Source: Giardia muris
Lineage: Eukaryota > Fornicata > Diplomonadida > Hexamitidae
Length of the DNA stretch: 64,000 bases
Assembly (NCBI GenBank): GCA_006247105.1
Contig: CM016926.1
Coordinates: 1,240,001 to 1,304,000, forward strand
Direction of reading: 5' to 3'
Shown: positions 24,057 to 33,191 of the stretch, piece by piece
Layout of the letters: the number at the start of each line of letters is the position of its first letter
How positions within the stretch are numbered: the stretch's first letter is position 1
Notes under the pieces: generated by a model
What the model was told of the DNA's origin: nothing
Databases searched by the model: none
Seen by the model: the letters and a program-made list of their open reading frames with translations, nothing else
Translations under genes and position numbers: made by a program

Positions 24057-27053
24057 ATGGCCGTGGTCGCCGATCCGACTCGCGTGGTGCGCCACCTCGG
24101 GAAGCGCCCGTACGTGGAGCTCAAGCCCGTGGCCGGGAGCCTGGATCAGCAGCCCCTGGCGGGACTCGGGTTCGTACCCCAGGATTGGCACTTCATCCCC
24201 ATGCCGAATTGTGCGGGACATACCCAGATACTCCGCTCGACGACGAGCAGTGTCCTGAGCGAGAGGCAACAGGCGGCGCTCCAGGGAATGGCGTTTGTGT
24301 ACAAGGCCAACGGGGAATTGTTGACGAAGTTCCCTATTCTTCTTGAGGGGCATAACCCTCTCATCCGAGCCTTTCATCTCCGTGCTACCAGTGACCTTGT
24401 AATTGTCACGAGAGATGGGAGGGTCCGGGTCTTCACTCTTCAAGGCTGGGTGATTCGAGAGTTCAAGTTGCCAGTAGAGGGTAAGGAGCGCATCACTGTG
24501 TTGGAGGCCGCCGGCCACGAGAACTCGCTTGTCGCATTGCAAAGCGATGGGACGTTCGTCGTCTATAACAACCTCGCTGACACGTTAACGAAGGCACGCC
24601 AGCTCCGCTATAAGACGACGCGCCTGGAGTATTTGAACAACCTATTTGCGGGGGGAATGCCGAAGAAGACAGACGTCGGATTCCTAGCCATAATTGAGGC
24701 AAATACTCCTCGTTCATCGCCTCTTATATGCTTTTCGACATCATCTGTAGCTGAGAGTAACCCACAACTCATCGTTTTCCCAGCCGACAAGCCGGATGCA
24801 TACGTGAAGATCCGAGCCTCGGAAATCGTCAAAAAGGCAAACTCGAAACTCCTCACGTTCGACTTCGCCAATGTTGTCATCAATGCATCGGGTGACTTCA
24901 TCCTTGCTGCTGATTCGAACCATTCACTCGCTGTCTTGGATATATCCGAGTTCCGTAAGGACGAAAAAACTCCTCCACTGGTCAGGTTGATCATTCCTGG
25001 CCAAGCTTCTTCTTCCTCTGCACCCTCTTCAGATGCGTCGGAACCCCCTTTCATCTTCGGCCTGTGTGAGGCGCTTCCTGCCTATTATGACCCCACCGAA
25101 GGGTGCATCCGTATACACATACCCCAATCGCACGGCCATCTGGATTTCAAGACCGAAGAGTTTGACGCCCAGGGGGTCTTCATGATGCAAAGCTTGCATA
25201 GTGGCTTGCTTTACAAGACCTCGGAACGGGATGAACCCATTACAAGGCATATCAGCCGCGTTTCAAAGGCTCTTCAAGCAATTCGGACTCCAAAGGCTGG
25301 GAAGGACAACCCAGGGGCCTTTCTATTCTATAGCTCAACACAGGTGGGAGAATCCTTGGTTCCCTTGAATCAAGCCATTCACCTTCTTGATAGTCAGCTC
25401 CCCATGGCCTTGGAACAGTTGTTAGAGGCTGCCAAGGCGGCACTTTCCATCAAGGAGCAACGGGATATTTTGGGGACGGTTTCAATAGGGAAGTTGTTTA
25501 TCGATGATCCACTAGGAAAATATACACGCCAGTACGACGATATCCGTCGTATCTTGCATGTAGCCAACAACTTCAACGGGTGCGATGTCGGTGGAGCCGT
25601 CCCAATCGAGCATTACACCGCATGCTTGACACCTACCGACCTCATCTTATATTATGTTTCATGTGGGCTTTGGGATAGGGCAGCAAAGACCTGTCTGTAC
25701 ATGAGCTACGACACCGCCGAGCGTCTCATTATTCTACGGCAGGTGCTTCTACGCATGGCATTGAACTACTTCCTCAACCCGCAGATGGACACCATATCGG
25801 AGGCAGCCATCTTACAGAAGATTCGGGTGAGTTTTGAGGCGTTACCGGCGGTTAAGAACGCGTACCGTGACCTCATCGATTACCTTGTGTATGCAAAATG
25901 CTATAAGCGTCGGTCCTTGATTGCAGACCTCATTCAGAACGAACCTATCATGGCCGACCGTATCCGGCTATTGATCTCGATTCAGGACTACTCCACTGCC
26001 ATTCGACAATGCTTGTCGTATGGGGCATATGATTTGGCGCAATGTTTATACCGATACGCCTCAAGACCATCACTAGCAGGTCCCGACGGGTATCTGAAGC
26101 AATTCGAGAGTGGGATACAACTCTTCGGTGGATTGGGACGAGAAGTTCTTGATGGATACCTGGCAGCCTTACCATACCTTGCACAACAAGCAAAGGTCAG
26201 TCGTTCTAACCTCGAGAAATGCATCTCCAACACCCTTTTACACGAGAAGCTTCACGCCTCGTATTACGAATGGATGCTTCGACGGTTATGCAATGCTGTC
26301 TTGAAACAAGGATCAAGGTCGACGCTGGAGAAGTCACTCCTTTTGATTGGGCAGATGCAAGAACGACTCACAGATGACCCCTTTGTCTCTTCTGTCTCAC
26401 GTCTGAGTGCGATACCCACTCTCATCGAAGGGCTTACTACTGCCTTTGAGAAGGGGAAGGTACGGACCGCCTATGTTCCCATCTTTGGGAGCATTTGTCT
26501 TATACTTCAAGATGCTACAAGACAGGAGCTTGAAGGATGGGTGAAGGATGCGACAACTCATGAACGTCAGATCCCTAGTGCCAGCGATTCTGTCACACTC
26601 GCGGACTCCAAGAAGGTCTTCGCTAGCTTTCTGAAGAAAGTCACCATTGACCCTTCACTCCATTACATGTCGGCCTGTGAGGGCGCTATCGACGCCGTCA
26701 AACAGGCCGCAAATAATCCTAATGGCCGCGAGATTGCTATTCAGTTACTTGGCCTTCTTAATAGCTATGTCCGTTCCATCCCAGGAAAGACCTTATCGAA
26801 GCTCGCTTATCCTTTGGCAAAACGCCTCGTCGAACAGATCACAGACGTCCCCCTCTTGAATTCCTCAAGGCTTCTCGAAACACTTGAGGCTGTCATGCGT
26901 CCTGTCGACTTGGCTCGGTTCTCCATCCTCACAACAAATAAGGACAAGTTCGCCACCGCTCTGAAGGAGCTATCAAAGGGTGAGCTTGAGCCCTTCTTCA
27001 TCAGTAGTCCGAGCCTACCTCCCTCCCTTCGTGAAGCCATAGCAGCCCTCTAA
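24057..27053 (+). CDS. VPS16: VPS16-like subunit of HOPS/CORVET
   Basis: VPS16 is a core subunit of the class C tethering complexes (HOPS/CORVET) that drive fusion with late endosomes and lysosomes. In Giardia the target would be the peripheral vacuoles; that placement is inference. The 998 residues comprise an N-terminal beta-propeller (about 1-400) with the VPS16 signature of a PMPNCAGHTQILR segment (49-61), ANGELLTKFPIL (about 85) and VIVTRDGRVRVFTLQGWVIREF (about 115), and a long alpha-solenoid (about 450-990) with Vps16_C features such as ILHVANNFNGCDV and LYYVSCGLWDRAAKTCLYM. Length is slightly above the 800-850 typical of yeast and animal proteins. It ends only 5 bp before the next ATG on the same strand. 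Confidence 0.75.
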   Translation: MAVVADPTRVVRHLGKRPYVELKPVAGSLDQQPLAGLGFVPQDWHFIPMPNCAGHTQILRSTTSSVLSERQQAALQGMAFVYKANGELLTKFPILLEGHNPLIRAFHLRATSDLVIVTRDGRVRVFTLQGWVIREFKLPVEGKERITVLEAAGHENSLVALQSDGTFVVYNNLADTLTKARQLRYKTTRLEYLNNLFAGGMPKKTDVGFLAIIEANTPRSSPLICFSTSSVAESNPQLIVFPADKPDAYVKIRASEIVKKANSKLLTFDFANVVINASGDFILAADSNHSLAVLDISEFRKDEKTPPLVRLIIPGQASSSSAPSSDASEPPFIFGLCEALPAYYDPTEGCIRIHIPQSHGHLDFKTEEFDAQGVFMMQSLHSGLLYKTSERDEPITRHISRVSKALQAIRTPKAGKDNPGAFLFYSSTQVGESLVPLNQAIHLLDSQLPMALEQLLEAAKAALSIKEQRDILGTVSIGKLFIDDPLGKYTRQYDDIRRILHVANNFNGCDVGGAVPIEHYTACLTPTDLILYYVSCGLWDRAAKTCLYMSYDTAERLIILRQVLLRMALNYFLNPQMDTISEAAILQKIRVSFEALPAVKNAYRDLIDYLVYAKCYKRRSLIADLIQNEPIMADRIRLLISIQDYSTAIRQCLSYGAYDLAQCLYRYASRPSLAGPDGYLKQFESGIQLFGGLGREVLDGYLAALPYLAQQAKVSRSNLEKCISNTLLHEKLHASYYEWMLRRLCNAVLKQGSRSTLEKSLLLIGQMQERLTDDPFVSSVSRLSAIPTLIEGLTTAFEKGKVRTAYVPIFGSICLILQDATRQELEGWVKDATTHERQIPSASDSVTLADSKKVFASFLKKVTIDPSLHYMSACEGAIDAVKQAANNPNGREIAIQLLGLLNSYVRSIPGKTLSKLAYPLAKRLVEQITDVPLLNSSRLLETLEAVMRPVDLARFSILTTNKDKFATALKELSKGELEPFFISSPSLPPSLREAIAAL

Positions 27054-27058
27054 TTAAA

Positions 27059-27607
27059 ATGCTCGGCCGTTTGGCACGGAACTCGGCTCTGATCCGGCCG
27101 GATGCCGGGCGGGAGGAACTCCAGTGCCTCCGTAGCGAAGTGCAGAAGCTCTCCCAAACGCTCGCGCTCGCGATCGAACAGCTCGAGTGCCAGAGCGATA
27201 CGATCGCCACGCTCGAGAGTCGTCTCGAGGAAGCAGACTTGGAGCGGAGAGGCCTCATTGAGCGGATAGGGCTCCTCGAAAGGCAGTCCGAGAGCAGTCG
27301 GAAAACTCTTCTCCGTATTCAAAGGGCGAACGACCAAGTGGAGCAAACACGTGAGCCTCGTAGACCCCAGTCCCAGACCGCCTCGCGGAGGGTCACCCCG
27401 GATGACGAGAGACAACGGAAGAGGGTGAGTATTCAGGATCCTAGTACGACCTCATCAGGTGCGATGTCTCAGATGGGTGGGAGCCATATCACGCGGCCTC
27501 ATAGCGCTATCGAGGTCTCGGGGACCTACTCGAGTCTAGTCCGAAGCGTTGGACAGCCACGCATGACCTCGGACGGACGAATCGTCGAGCGTATCAAGTT
27601 GATCTGA
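27059..27607 (+). CDS. Small coiled-coil protein
   Basis: Not recognised. The 182 residues contain a continuous coiled coil at about 20-100 (EELQCLRSEVQKLSQTLALA, then TLESRLEEADLERRGLIERI), followed by a basic Arg/Ser/Gln-rich low-complexity tail with possible phosphosites (RRPQSQTASRRV; RKRVSIQDPSTTSS). No membrane or signal segment. The start lies 5 bp after the VPS16 stop and follows taaaATG, which fits the local A-rich start pattern. The layout is that of many basal-body or cytoskeletal proteins, but nothing specific supports a function. Confidence 0.65.
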   Translation: MLGRLARNSALIRPDAGREELQCLRSEVQKLSQTLALAIEQLECQSDTIATLESRLEEADLERRGLIERIGLLERQSESSRKTLLRIQRANDQVEQTREPRRPQSQTASRRVTPDDERQRKRVSIQDPSTTSSGAMSQMGGSHITRPHSAIEVSGTYSSLVRSVGQPRMTSDGRIVERIKLI

Positions 27608-27616
27608 CGCCTTCAC

Positions 27617-27841
27617 TTACGAGTAATAGAGCAGCGGGTCGATCCGTTCGGTTCGAAGAGGTGAGGACGTTACCCCATCGAGCGCGGTCGCGAGGGCGTC
27701 CAGGACAATCAGATGGTGGTCCAACACGGTGCAGTAGTCCCTTTCGACGAAGTCGTCGCGTATGCCTGGTCTGGCACTACTCGGGAGTGGGAGCAGAGGG
27801 ATGTGCGATGCCCCAGCGACGACCGGCTTCATTTTCTTCAT
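27617..27841 (-). CDS. Possible 74-residue ORF overlapping the cis-prenyltransferase stop (ATGA)
   Basis: This ORF fills the otherwise empty gap between the coiled-coil gene and the cis-prenyltransferase. Its ATG (27841-27839) shares bases with the TGA of the upstream gene (27840-27838), an ATGA overlap. A second ATG nine bases on is also possible. The peptide has a proline-rich start and a helical middle with LDHHLIVLDALATALDG. No family recognised. It might be an independent small gene, a frame-shifted continuation of the cis-prenyltransferase, or chance. Without conservation data I keep confidence low. Confidence 0.3.
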   Translation of the reverse strand: MKKMKPVVAGASHIPLLPLPSSARPGIRDDFVERDYCTVLDHHLIVLDALATALDGVTSSPLRTERIDPLLYYS

Positions 27842-28818
27842 TTGCGTAACCTTTGCCTTGCCCCAGGAGCGTCCGAGGGCGGGGTTGTCACATAAATGAA
27901 GCATCCGCGGCTTGCCTCGCTAGCGTCACTGCACTCTCCGTCATCATCGTCTTCCGCGCAGACCGCCGAGACGGACTCGGCGGTATCGATGCATCTACGG
28001 ATTCCGGGGCGCTGATACCGGTTCTTGGATCGAAGAGGGCATTCGGGGCCTCGAGCCGCCATTCGGAACAGTTGCCAACGTGTGATGATCCACCATAATC
28101 TAAGGCTTGATGGCCGCAGGCAGAGTGCACGTTCACGCCAGAGGATTAAGCAGGATGCGAGGGTAGTCTCCCAAAGCATGATATCTCCGAGGCGTGGCTC
28201 ACCAGAACTGATGAGGACGAGATCTGGGGGTGGAGGATAGAACTTATCAAGTCCCACTGCTAGGGACAAGCCCCTGGTGACCGCCTCGGGGGAGAACGGC
28301 CGTGACTCTGTGGTCATGCTCTGAGACGTCAAAATCTCCGAGGCGCGTAGTAGGGTGCTTAGTGAACTATGTCGAGGGTGGATGTAAATTATCAGCTTCT
28401 TTGCAGCATCTTCAGTTAGCTTATTGATCGCCACAGCCGCTTGGAGAAGACTGGACAGCATCCCATCATCCGGACTATCATCCAATGGGGTGCAAATCAC
28501 AACTCGGGGATGTACGCTCTCAACTTCTGCTAACTCACGAAGACTTTCTAGTTCGTCTGTAAGTTGACGAAGAGCCTCACGTTGGGCCGCCCCTGAGAGC
28601 TTCATGGAGAAGACAGCCACTGGGACTAATGTTAGGTGTGAGATATGGAATGCTTCCAAGAGAGTAGTCAGACAAGACAACTTAGGGACAAGATGGGAAT
28701 CCTCGGCGAAGTGGGTCCGTCCATCCCCATTTGCCACGAGGACAAGGTGACGTGGTAGGAGTCCTGGTGCTTGTTCCCGCGCCAAACGGGCCCAGAATGA
28801 GGTCCTTTCGAGCCGCAT
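27838..28818 (-). CDS. cis-prenyltransferase family (dehydrodolichyl diphosphate synthase-like) with altered catalytic residues
   Basis: cis-Prenyltransferases build the dolichol chain used for N-glycosylation. The fold signatures are present: RHLVLVANGDGRTHFAEDS (23-41) at the position of H-V-A-I-I-M-D-G-N-R-R-W-A; ISHLTLVPVAVFSMKLSG (59-76) for the G-I-x-x-L-T-x-Y-A-F-S strand; and DLVLISSGEPRLGDIMLWE (199-217) for the C-terminal D-L-x-I-R-T-S/G-G-E-x-R-L-S-N/D-F-L-L-W-Q. Two key residues differ. The catalytic Asp is Asn30, with Asp two places later. The substrate-phosphate Arg of the RT(S/G)GE motif is Ile203. The second Arg (209) is kept. The C-terminal 100 residues are low in similarity and contain an Asp/Glu run. 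The 326 residues are typical. It may be a divergent enzyme or need a partner subunit. Starts diverge 14 bp apart. Confidence 0.72.
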   Translation of the reverse strand: MRLERTSFWARLAREQAPGLLPRHLVLVANGDGRTHFAEDSHLVPKLSCLTTLLEAFHISHLTLVPVAVFSMKLSGAAQREALRQLTDELESLRELAEVESVHPRVVICTPLDDSPDDGMLSSLLQAAVAINKLTEDAAKKLIIYIHPRHSSLSTLLRASEILTSQSMTTESRPFSPEAVTRGLSLAVGLDKFYPPPPDLVLISSGEPRLGDIMLWETTLASCLILWRERALCLRPSSLRLWWIITRWQLFRMAARGPECPLRSKNRYQRPGIRRCIDTAESVSAVCAEDDDDGECSDASEASRGCFIYVTTPPSDAPGARQRLRK

Positions 28819-28832
28819 TTAAAAGGTAGTTG

Positions 28833-31800
28833 ATGCTTCAGGTTCTAGATGAGACCCCACTCGATAAGGGCGAACGGTCCTTACCTCTGGGGGCAGTTCT
28901 TCGGTATGGAGACGTGGGACTCGTCGAGGGTGTCCCTAGCTTCCGGGTCGTCGGGGTACAAGGTGAGGAGACAACACCTCAGATATTGCTTGTCAGGGAG
29001 TACGCATTTCGACAGGGGGCGGGCCACACGGTTGTCAGCCAGCTTCTGCTTGCCGACGGCGCCACGCACGCGTTGCACTCCTTGACGCAGCTACGGCCGA
29101 CTAGCTCTCGAGTTATTTCTGCAGCTCTCTCACCCTGTGGAACTTACTTGGCGGTCATACTCGTCGCGGGCCCTAAACGGGTGCATCCACACGTGTCGAA
29201 GCTACACGTCTTTAGCTTGACTGATACAACACAAGGGGTGACGAAGAGGCTTACGATGGAAGGGGCAGTACAATTCTTGCTCTCTAATGACTCGAGTGTC
29301 TTCTTATTAGTGATGACGTACACCCCATTCATCTTACAGGTCGTTCAGAAGGAAAGTGGCTGGGGTCGAGGGAAACGCCTATGTCTTCTGAAGGTACCGA
29401 GTGCATTGTCATCGATCCTCGAGGTGTTACACATTTCGACCAATGGGAAGTACGTCATGACCGTTGAGATCCCTGGGCCGAACCATCGTCTCACAAGTCC
29501 TGCAGGGTCGCGAGTAACTTTTGGTCGGGTTGCTAGAAGGATCAGTGCCGAGATCCCATTGGAACAGAACCAAGCCGTTTGCATACGTTTACATTATTGG
29601 CGATATGATGGTCATGGCTATGGGTTGAAGGAGCTATACCGGATGCCGGTAACTCTTCCTAGACGCGCACGCATGCTTCCTTTTTCCTTGCGTGGGAATG
29701 TTAAGCGCAACACGATATACGCAAATATCTTAGCGATTCAACCCGATTATCCGATTGGCGTTCTTACAATTGTGCGAGAGAAGCACATCATTACTAAGAT
29801 CATCAATTTCCGAAGGCTCGAGCTCGTCGTGATACAATTTCATGGGCCCTTGCTTCGCTCGCCTGTGCAATCCATGTCACGAATCGAACAATCCTTCTAC
29901 AAACAGCTGGTCCCAAGCTTCCTCAAGATTCTTTATCTCCCCTTCCATGAAGGTCTCTTCCTATTACGACAGTATTCACATACCGAGACGGAGCTTCTTG
30001 TCGTTCACCTACCACTACTTCTTCCAGGACGCGTGGTTCATGCCGTACGATTACCTTTTCAACCCTATGACCTAGTTAAATATCATATCGTTTCCAATCT
30101 GGTCACACACCCATTGGTACGGACAGAGTTGCAAGCCTGGAAGGAGAAGGTGATCAACAACCCTAAGGTTCAGTTAGATCCCTTTTGTGACGCAAAGCTG
30201 ATCTATATCCTACTCCTAAGACTGGTGAACCCAATGCATCCCATCAGCGCCTTTCCGGACAGGTATTCCTTTGATAGCGGTATACGTCTCATATCCCATT
30301 GCCATCGGGGTAGTTCTAATGCTTGTGATACCATCTTCGGCTTACTTTCATATTGGCAACTAGCAAAGCTGGTAGTCACCTCACGTCTTGCAGAAATCAT
30401 TCATCAACCCTCCAAGTGTCATAAAGATAACTCACAAGCCTTATCCCCAGATGATTTGGAACCGTATTCAGGCCTCTTTGCAACGCCCTTGTCATTGGAG
30501 TTGTATACGCGGTGTAAGGACGCCCTTGATGTCCAAGACCTGGTTCTTTTCAATGCACTGCGCCTTGCACAAGAAGCTGGCCTTCAAATAGCACAGTCGG
30601 CCACGGATAGCTCCGAGTGTAGTCCGATTTATAGTAGGTCTGAAACGTGCTTTCGTTCGTCAATCCCACCGGATACCATGGTTGGAAGTGTCATCGATGC
30701 CATTCCTTCGGCCTCGGCTAAAGTGTTTCCAGTAGGTATGCCTTTAATCTTCCCAGGATCACACGCATGCTCTCCGACCTCGGAGGCCTTATATCACATG
30801 CCTAAAAGAGGCTATATGGAACTTACTTCAACCTATCCGGAGTCTGTTGCATCATCTAGTAGACCGATAAGTACGGTACCAGCAAGCAGGCAGGCACTTG
30901 CCTTTTTTAAAGCTCAAAGTCTTGGCGAGGAATGCTCAACCATCTCATATAGCAAGAATAGTGCAGACGCGATCGCAGACGATGATGGCTCCGATACTGA
31001 TCCAGATCTCTTTCGAACCCATAATAAGCGTATAAAGGCCTTCAATGCTGGGCTTCATGGCTCCCAGTTATCTCATTCCGACGTTGAGAAGTATTCCGGC
31101 TATAGATCAAACTTGATAGATTCCCAAGAGGAGACCTCAAAACCGTCCTCAACACTTCGTATGACGATGGACGAGATTACCACTAGCATTGGGGCAAGGG
31201 AGATCCCAATAAAAAACGAGTTACACCGCGACTTGGAAGACCTAGTTAGACGCACGGAATGTAACCCTCTACAAAGCTTGAACTCTATTCTTTTACCGAC
31301 TACAACCTTCGATAAGACGAATCCGCACCTCAGTATTCAATTTCCTGGCCGACCTTATGATGAGATCCTTCCATTCCCAATACACCTTATGACTCAAATT
31401 CAACTTGATGGCCAGATCCCTCTATCCTATCCGCAACGCTTCTCCGCTGCTTACCGTATACGGACCGAGGCTGATGGGACGGCCTTCGTCTATACGCTCT
31501 GCGACGTCTTTACGCAACGTTTGTTGAACGTCAGAATTGACCTTCTATATGGCGACTCTTGCCTTGAGGCCGTCCCCTTACAATTCTATTGCGAGTGTCA
31601 GTCCTATGTCCCTGAAGGAGTGGAGGAACAGCTGCACCAAGCCTGCTATACTCAGCGCCTCCTATTCGCGAAGTATTGCAAGGCATTTCTATATCATACC
31701 TTCCTCGGCCTCTCCCTCATCGACTTCACAGGGGTCTGTCTTAATACTGGCCCAACAGTTCCCGGAGTGGCATTCGATAACTGGTGGGCTAGTCGATTCG

Positions 31801-33191
31801 ATATCCTGTGGCGAGCGGGTGCAGCAGATACTGGTACTTTTGTCTCCTTGCTCGCCCTACGAGCTCTCAAGCAGAGCCGAACCGCCGTGTCTTATTGTCG
31901 AACAAATCGTCGACAAATGTATCTTTTTGTTCAGCGCCTATATGATGGTACATGTGCCCTCGTAAAGGCAAGTGCCCGCAATCCCTATCTAGGACTTTAT
32001 CTGTATAGTCATGCGGCCCTACTACTCCCAGGAGTCTTATCTGAGAGTACGCACCTGGAGCCAGCCATGACGCCTATTTGCAGTTATCATGCGGTCCATT
32101 CGTATTTGCTTGTCTCTTCCACTGGGACCTCCGTGTTTATGCACCCTGGCGTCATAGGGGAGACTCAAGTGGAACGAGATGAGAGGTATCAACAATATCT
32201 GTTCACTACAGTGTTTCTATTCAATGAAATGATGCTCAAAGGGTCAGCCCGTCGCCTTAAGGAGTGGAAGCGATGCTGGGCGACCTCTCTGGTGCAGACG
32301 GCACAAGAGTCTCCTAAGCATCCGACTATGACCTTAACACCGGCGCCATCGCTTTTGAACTTCTTCTCTTACAGGCTGAAAGTCACGCATCATGTGGCGA
32401 CGAAGGCCATCTCCCTCGTTGCAGACGGCTTCATGGACGAGGTGGGAGAAGGAGAACTAACCACTATCATGCAAAATAAGGGATCAACCCACGTTGACCT
32501 TGACGGTTCCGAGCAGCGCCCTATGTTCGTGTCTTATAACGACATCTATGGCAAGGTGCACGTCTATGACCCCCTCGATATTGTTGATAGGCTTCCGATG
32601 AACATGCAACTCATATCATCCATGGGGTCTGTCCTGGAAGACCTCCCAGATGACTCAAATAGTCATATGGACGAGCCATATAACCAAAACGTGATCGCAT
32701 CAACCTTCTCGACAACCATTGCCAGTGAAACACGTGCGAAGGGGCTAACCAGCTTCTCGGTAGCCTCGGCCGGTTCCGAACAATATAAGAACCAGCTGAG
32801 TGTCTCAACACAGGCGGGATGTTCGGGGAGTGTTTCGAATCCCCTAATGCAAACGGGGTTTCTTGGAACCCGTTGTTATGACAATTTTCTGACATATGCA
32901 ATGCGTTTCTATGTCAGGACCAGTCTTGTGGAATGTGACGTTATCGAGATATGCACATTCTATTTTAACGCTCTTCTCAAGGCTCTCGATGCCGCTGCAG
33001 AGCTCTCTGCGTCTCTCCCTATTGAGGGGCGAATCGCCTTAATCGAGGTGGCGGAGGCATTGAATATCGAATTGGCGAAGCTCCCTAATGCGTTGACGCT
33101 TCTCAAGCGTGTCCTAAGCGAGCTGTATGTTGGGGATACCTTCAGTTGGCTTCAGCAATCATTGGAGGCGCATCTCCGCCAGGTGAGTTAG
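28833..33191 (+). CDS. Large orphan protein, likely N-terminal beta-propeller
   Basis: Not recognised. The 1452-residue product begins with about 400 residues rich in short beta-strand pairs (VISAALSPCGTYLAVILVAG at about 90 is WD-propeller-like), then alternating helical stretches. A middle region (about 590-780) is Ser-rich and probably disordered, with an acidic ADDDGSDTDPD patch. Its C-terminal third is helical with a Cys/Tyr-rich tract. No signal peptide or convincing membrane span. The overall layout (propeller, solenoid, disordered middle) recalls large scaffold or coat subunits such as APC1, nucleoporins or VPS8, but no diagnostic motif is visible. I use the ATG at 28833; an in-frame TTG lies one codon upstream. 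The 3' end overlaps the convergent dehydratase gene by 50 bp. Confidence 0.75.
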   Translation: MLQVLDETPLDKGERSLPLGAVLRYGDVGLVEGVPSFRVVGVQGEETTPQILLVREYAFRQGAGHTVVSQLLLADGATHALHSLTQLRPTSSRVISAALSPCGTYLAVILVAGPKRVHPHVSKLHVFSLTDTTQGVTKRLTMEGAVQFLLSNDSSVFLLVMTYTPFILQVVQKESGWGRGKRLCLLKVPSALSSILEVLHISTNGKYVMTVEIPGPNHRLTSPAGSRVTFGRVARRISAEIPLEQNQAVCIRLHYWRYDGHGYGLKELYRMPVTLPRRARMLPFSLRGNVKRNTIYANILAIQPDYPIGVLTIVREKHIITKIINFRRLELVVIQFHGPLLRSPVQSMSRIEQSFYKQLVPSFLKILYLPFHEGLFLLRQYSHTETELLVVHLPLLLPGRVVHAVRLPFQPYDLVKYHIVSNLVTHPLVRTELQAWKEKVINNPKVQLDPFCDAKLIYILLLRLVNPMHPISAFPDRYSFDSGIRLISHCHRGSSNACDTIFGLLSYWQLAKLVVTSRLAEIIHQPSKCHKDNSQALSPDDLEPYSGLFATPLSLELYTRCKDALDVQDLVLFNALRLAQEAGLQIAQSATDSSECSPIYSRSETCFRSSIPPDTMVGSVIDAIPSASAKVFPVGMPLIFPGSHACSPTSEALYHMPKRGYMELTSTYPESVASSSRPISTVPASRQALAFFKAQSLGEECSTISYSKNSADAIADDDGSDTDPDLFRTHNKRIKAFNAGLHGSQLSHSDVEKYSGYRSNLIDSQEETSKPSSTLRMTMDEITTSIGAREIPIKNELHRDLEDLVRRTECNPLQSLNSILLPTTTFDKTNPHLSIQFPGRPYDEILPFPIHLMTQIQLDGQIPLSYPQRFSAAYRIRTEADGTAFVYTLCDVFTQRLLNVRIDLLYGDSCLEAVPLQFYCECQSYVPEGVEEQLHQACYTQRLLFAKYCKAFLYHTFLGLSLIDFTGVCLNTGPTVPGVAFDNWWASRFDILWRAGAADTGTFVSLLALRALKQSRTAVSYCRTNRRQMYLFVQRLYDGTCALVKASARNPYLGLYLYSHAALLLPGVLSESTHLEPAMTPICSYHAVHSYLLVSSTGTSVFMHPGVIGETQVERDERYQQYLFTTVFLFNEMMLKGSARRLKEWKRCWATSLVQTAQESPKHPTMTLTPAPSLLNFFSYRLKVTHHVATKAISLVADGFMDEVGEGELTTIMQNKGSTHVDLDGSEQRPMFVSYNDIYGKVHVYDPLDIVDRLPMNMQLISSMGSVLEDLPDDSNSHMDEPYNQNVIASTFSTTIASETRAKGLTSFSVASAGSEQYKNQLSVSTQAGCSGSVSNPLMQTGFLGTRCYDNFLTYAMRFYVRTSLVECDVIEICTFYFNALLKALDAAAELSASLPIEGRIALIEVAEALNIELAKLPNALTLLKRVLSELYVGDTFSWLQQSLEAHLRQVS

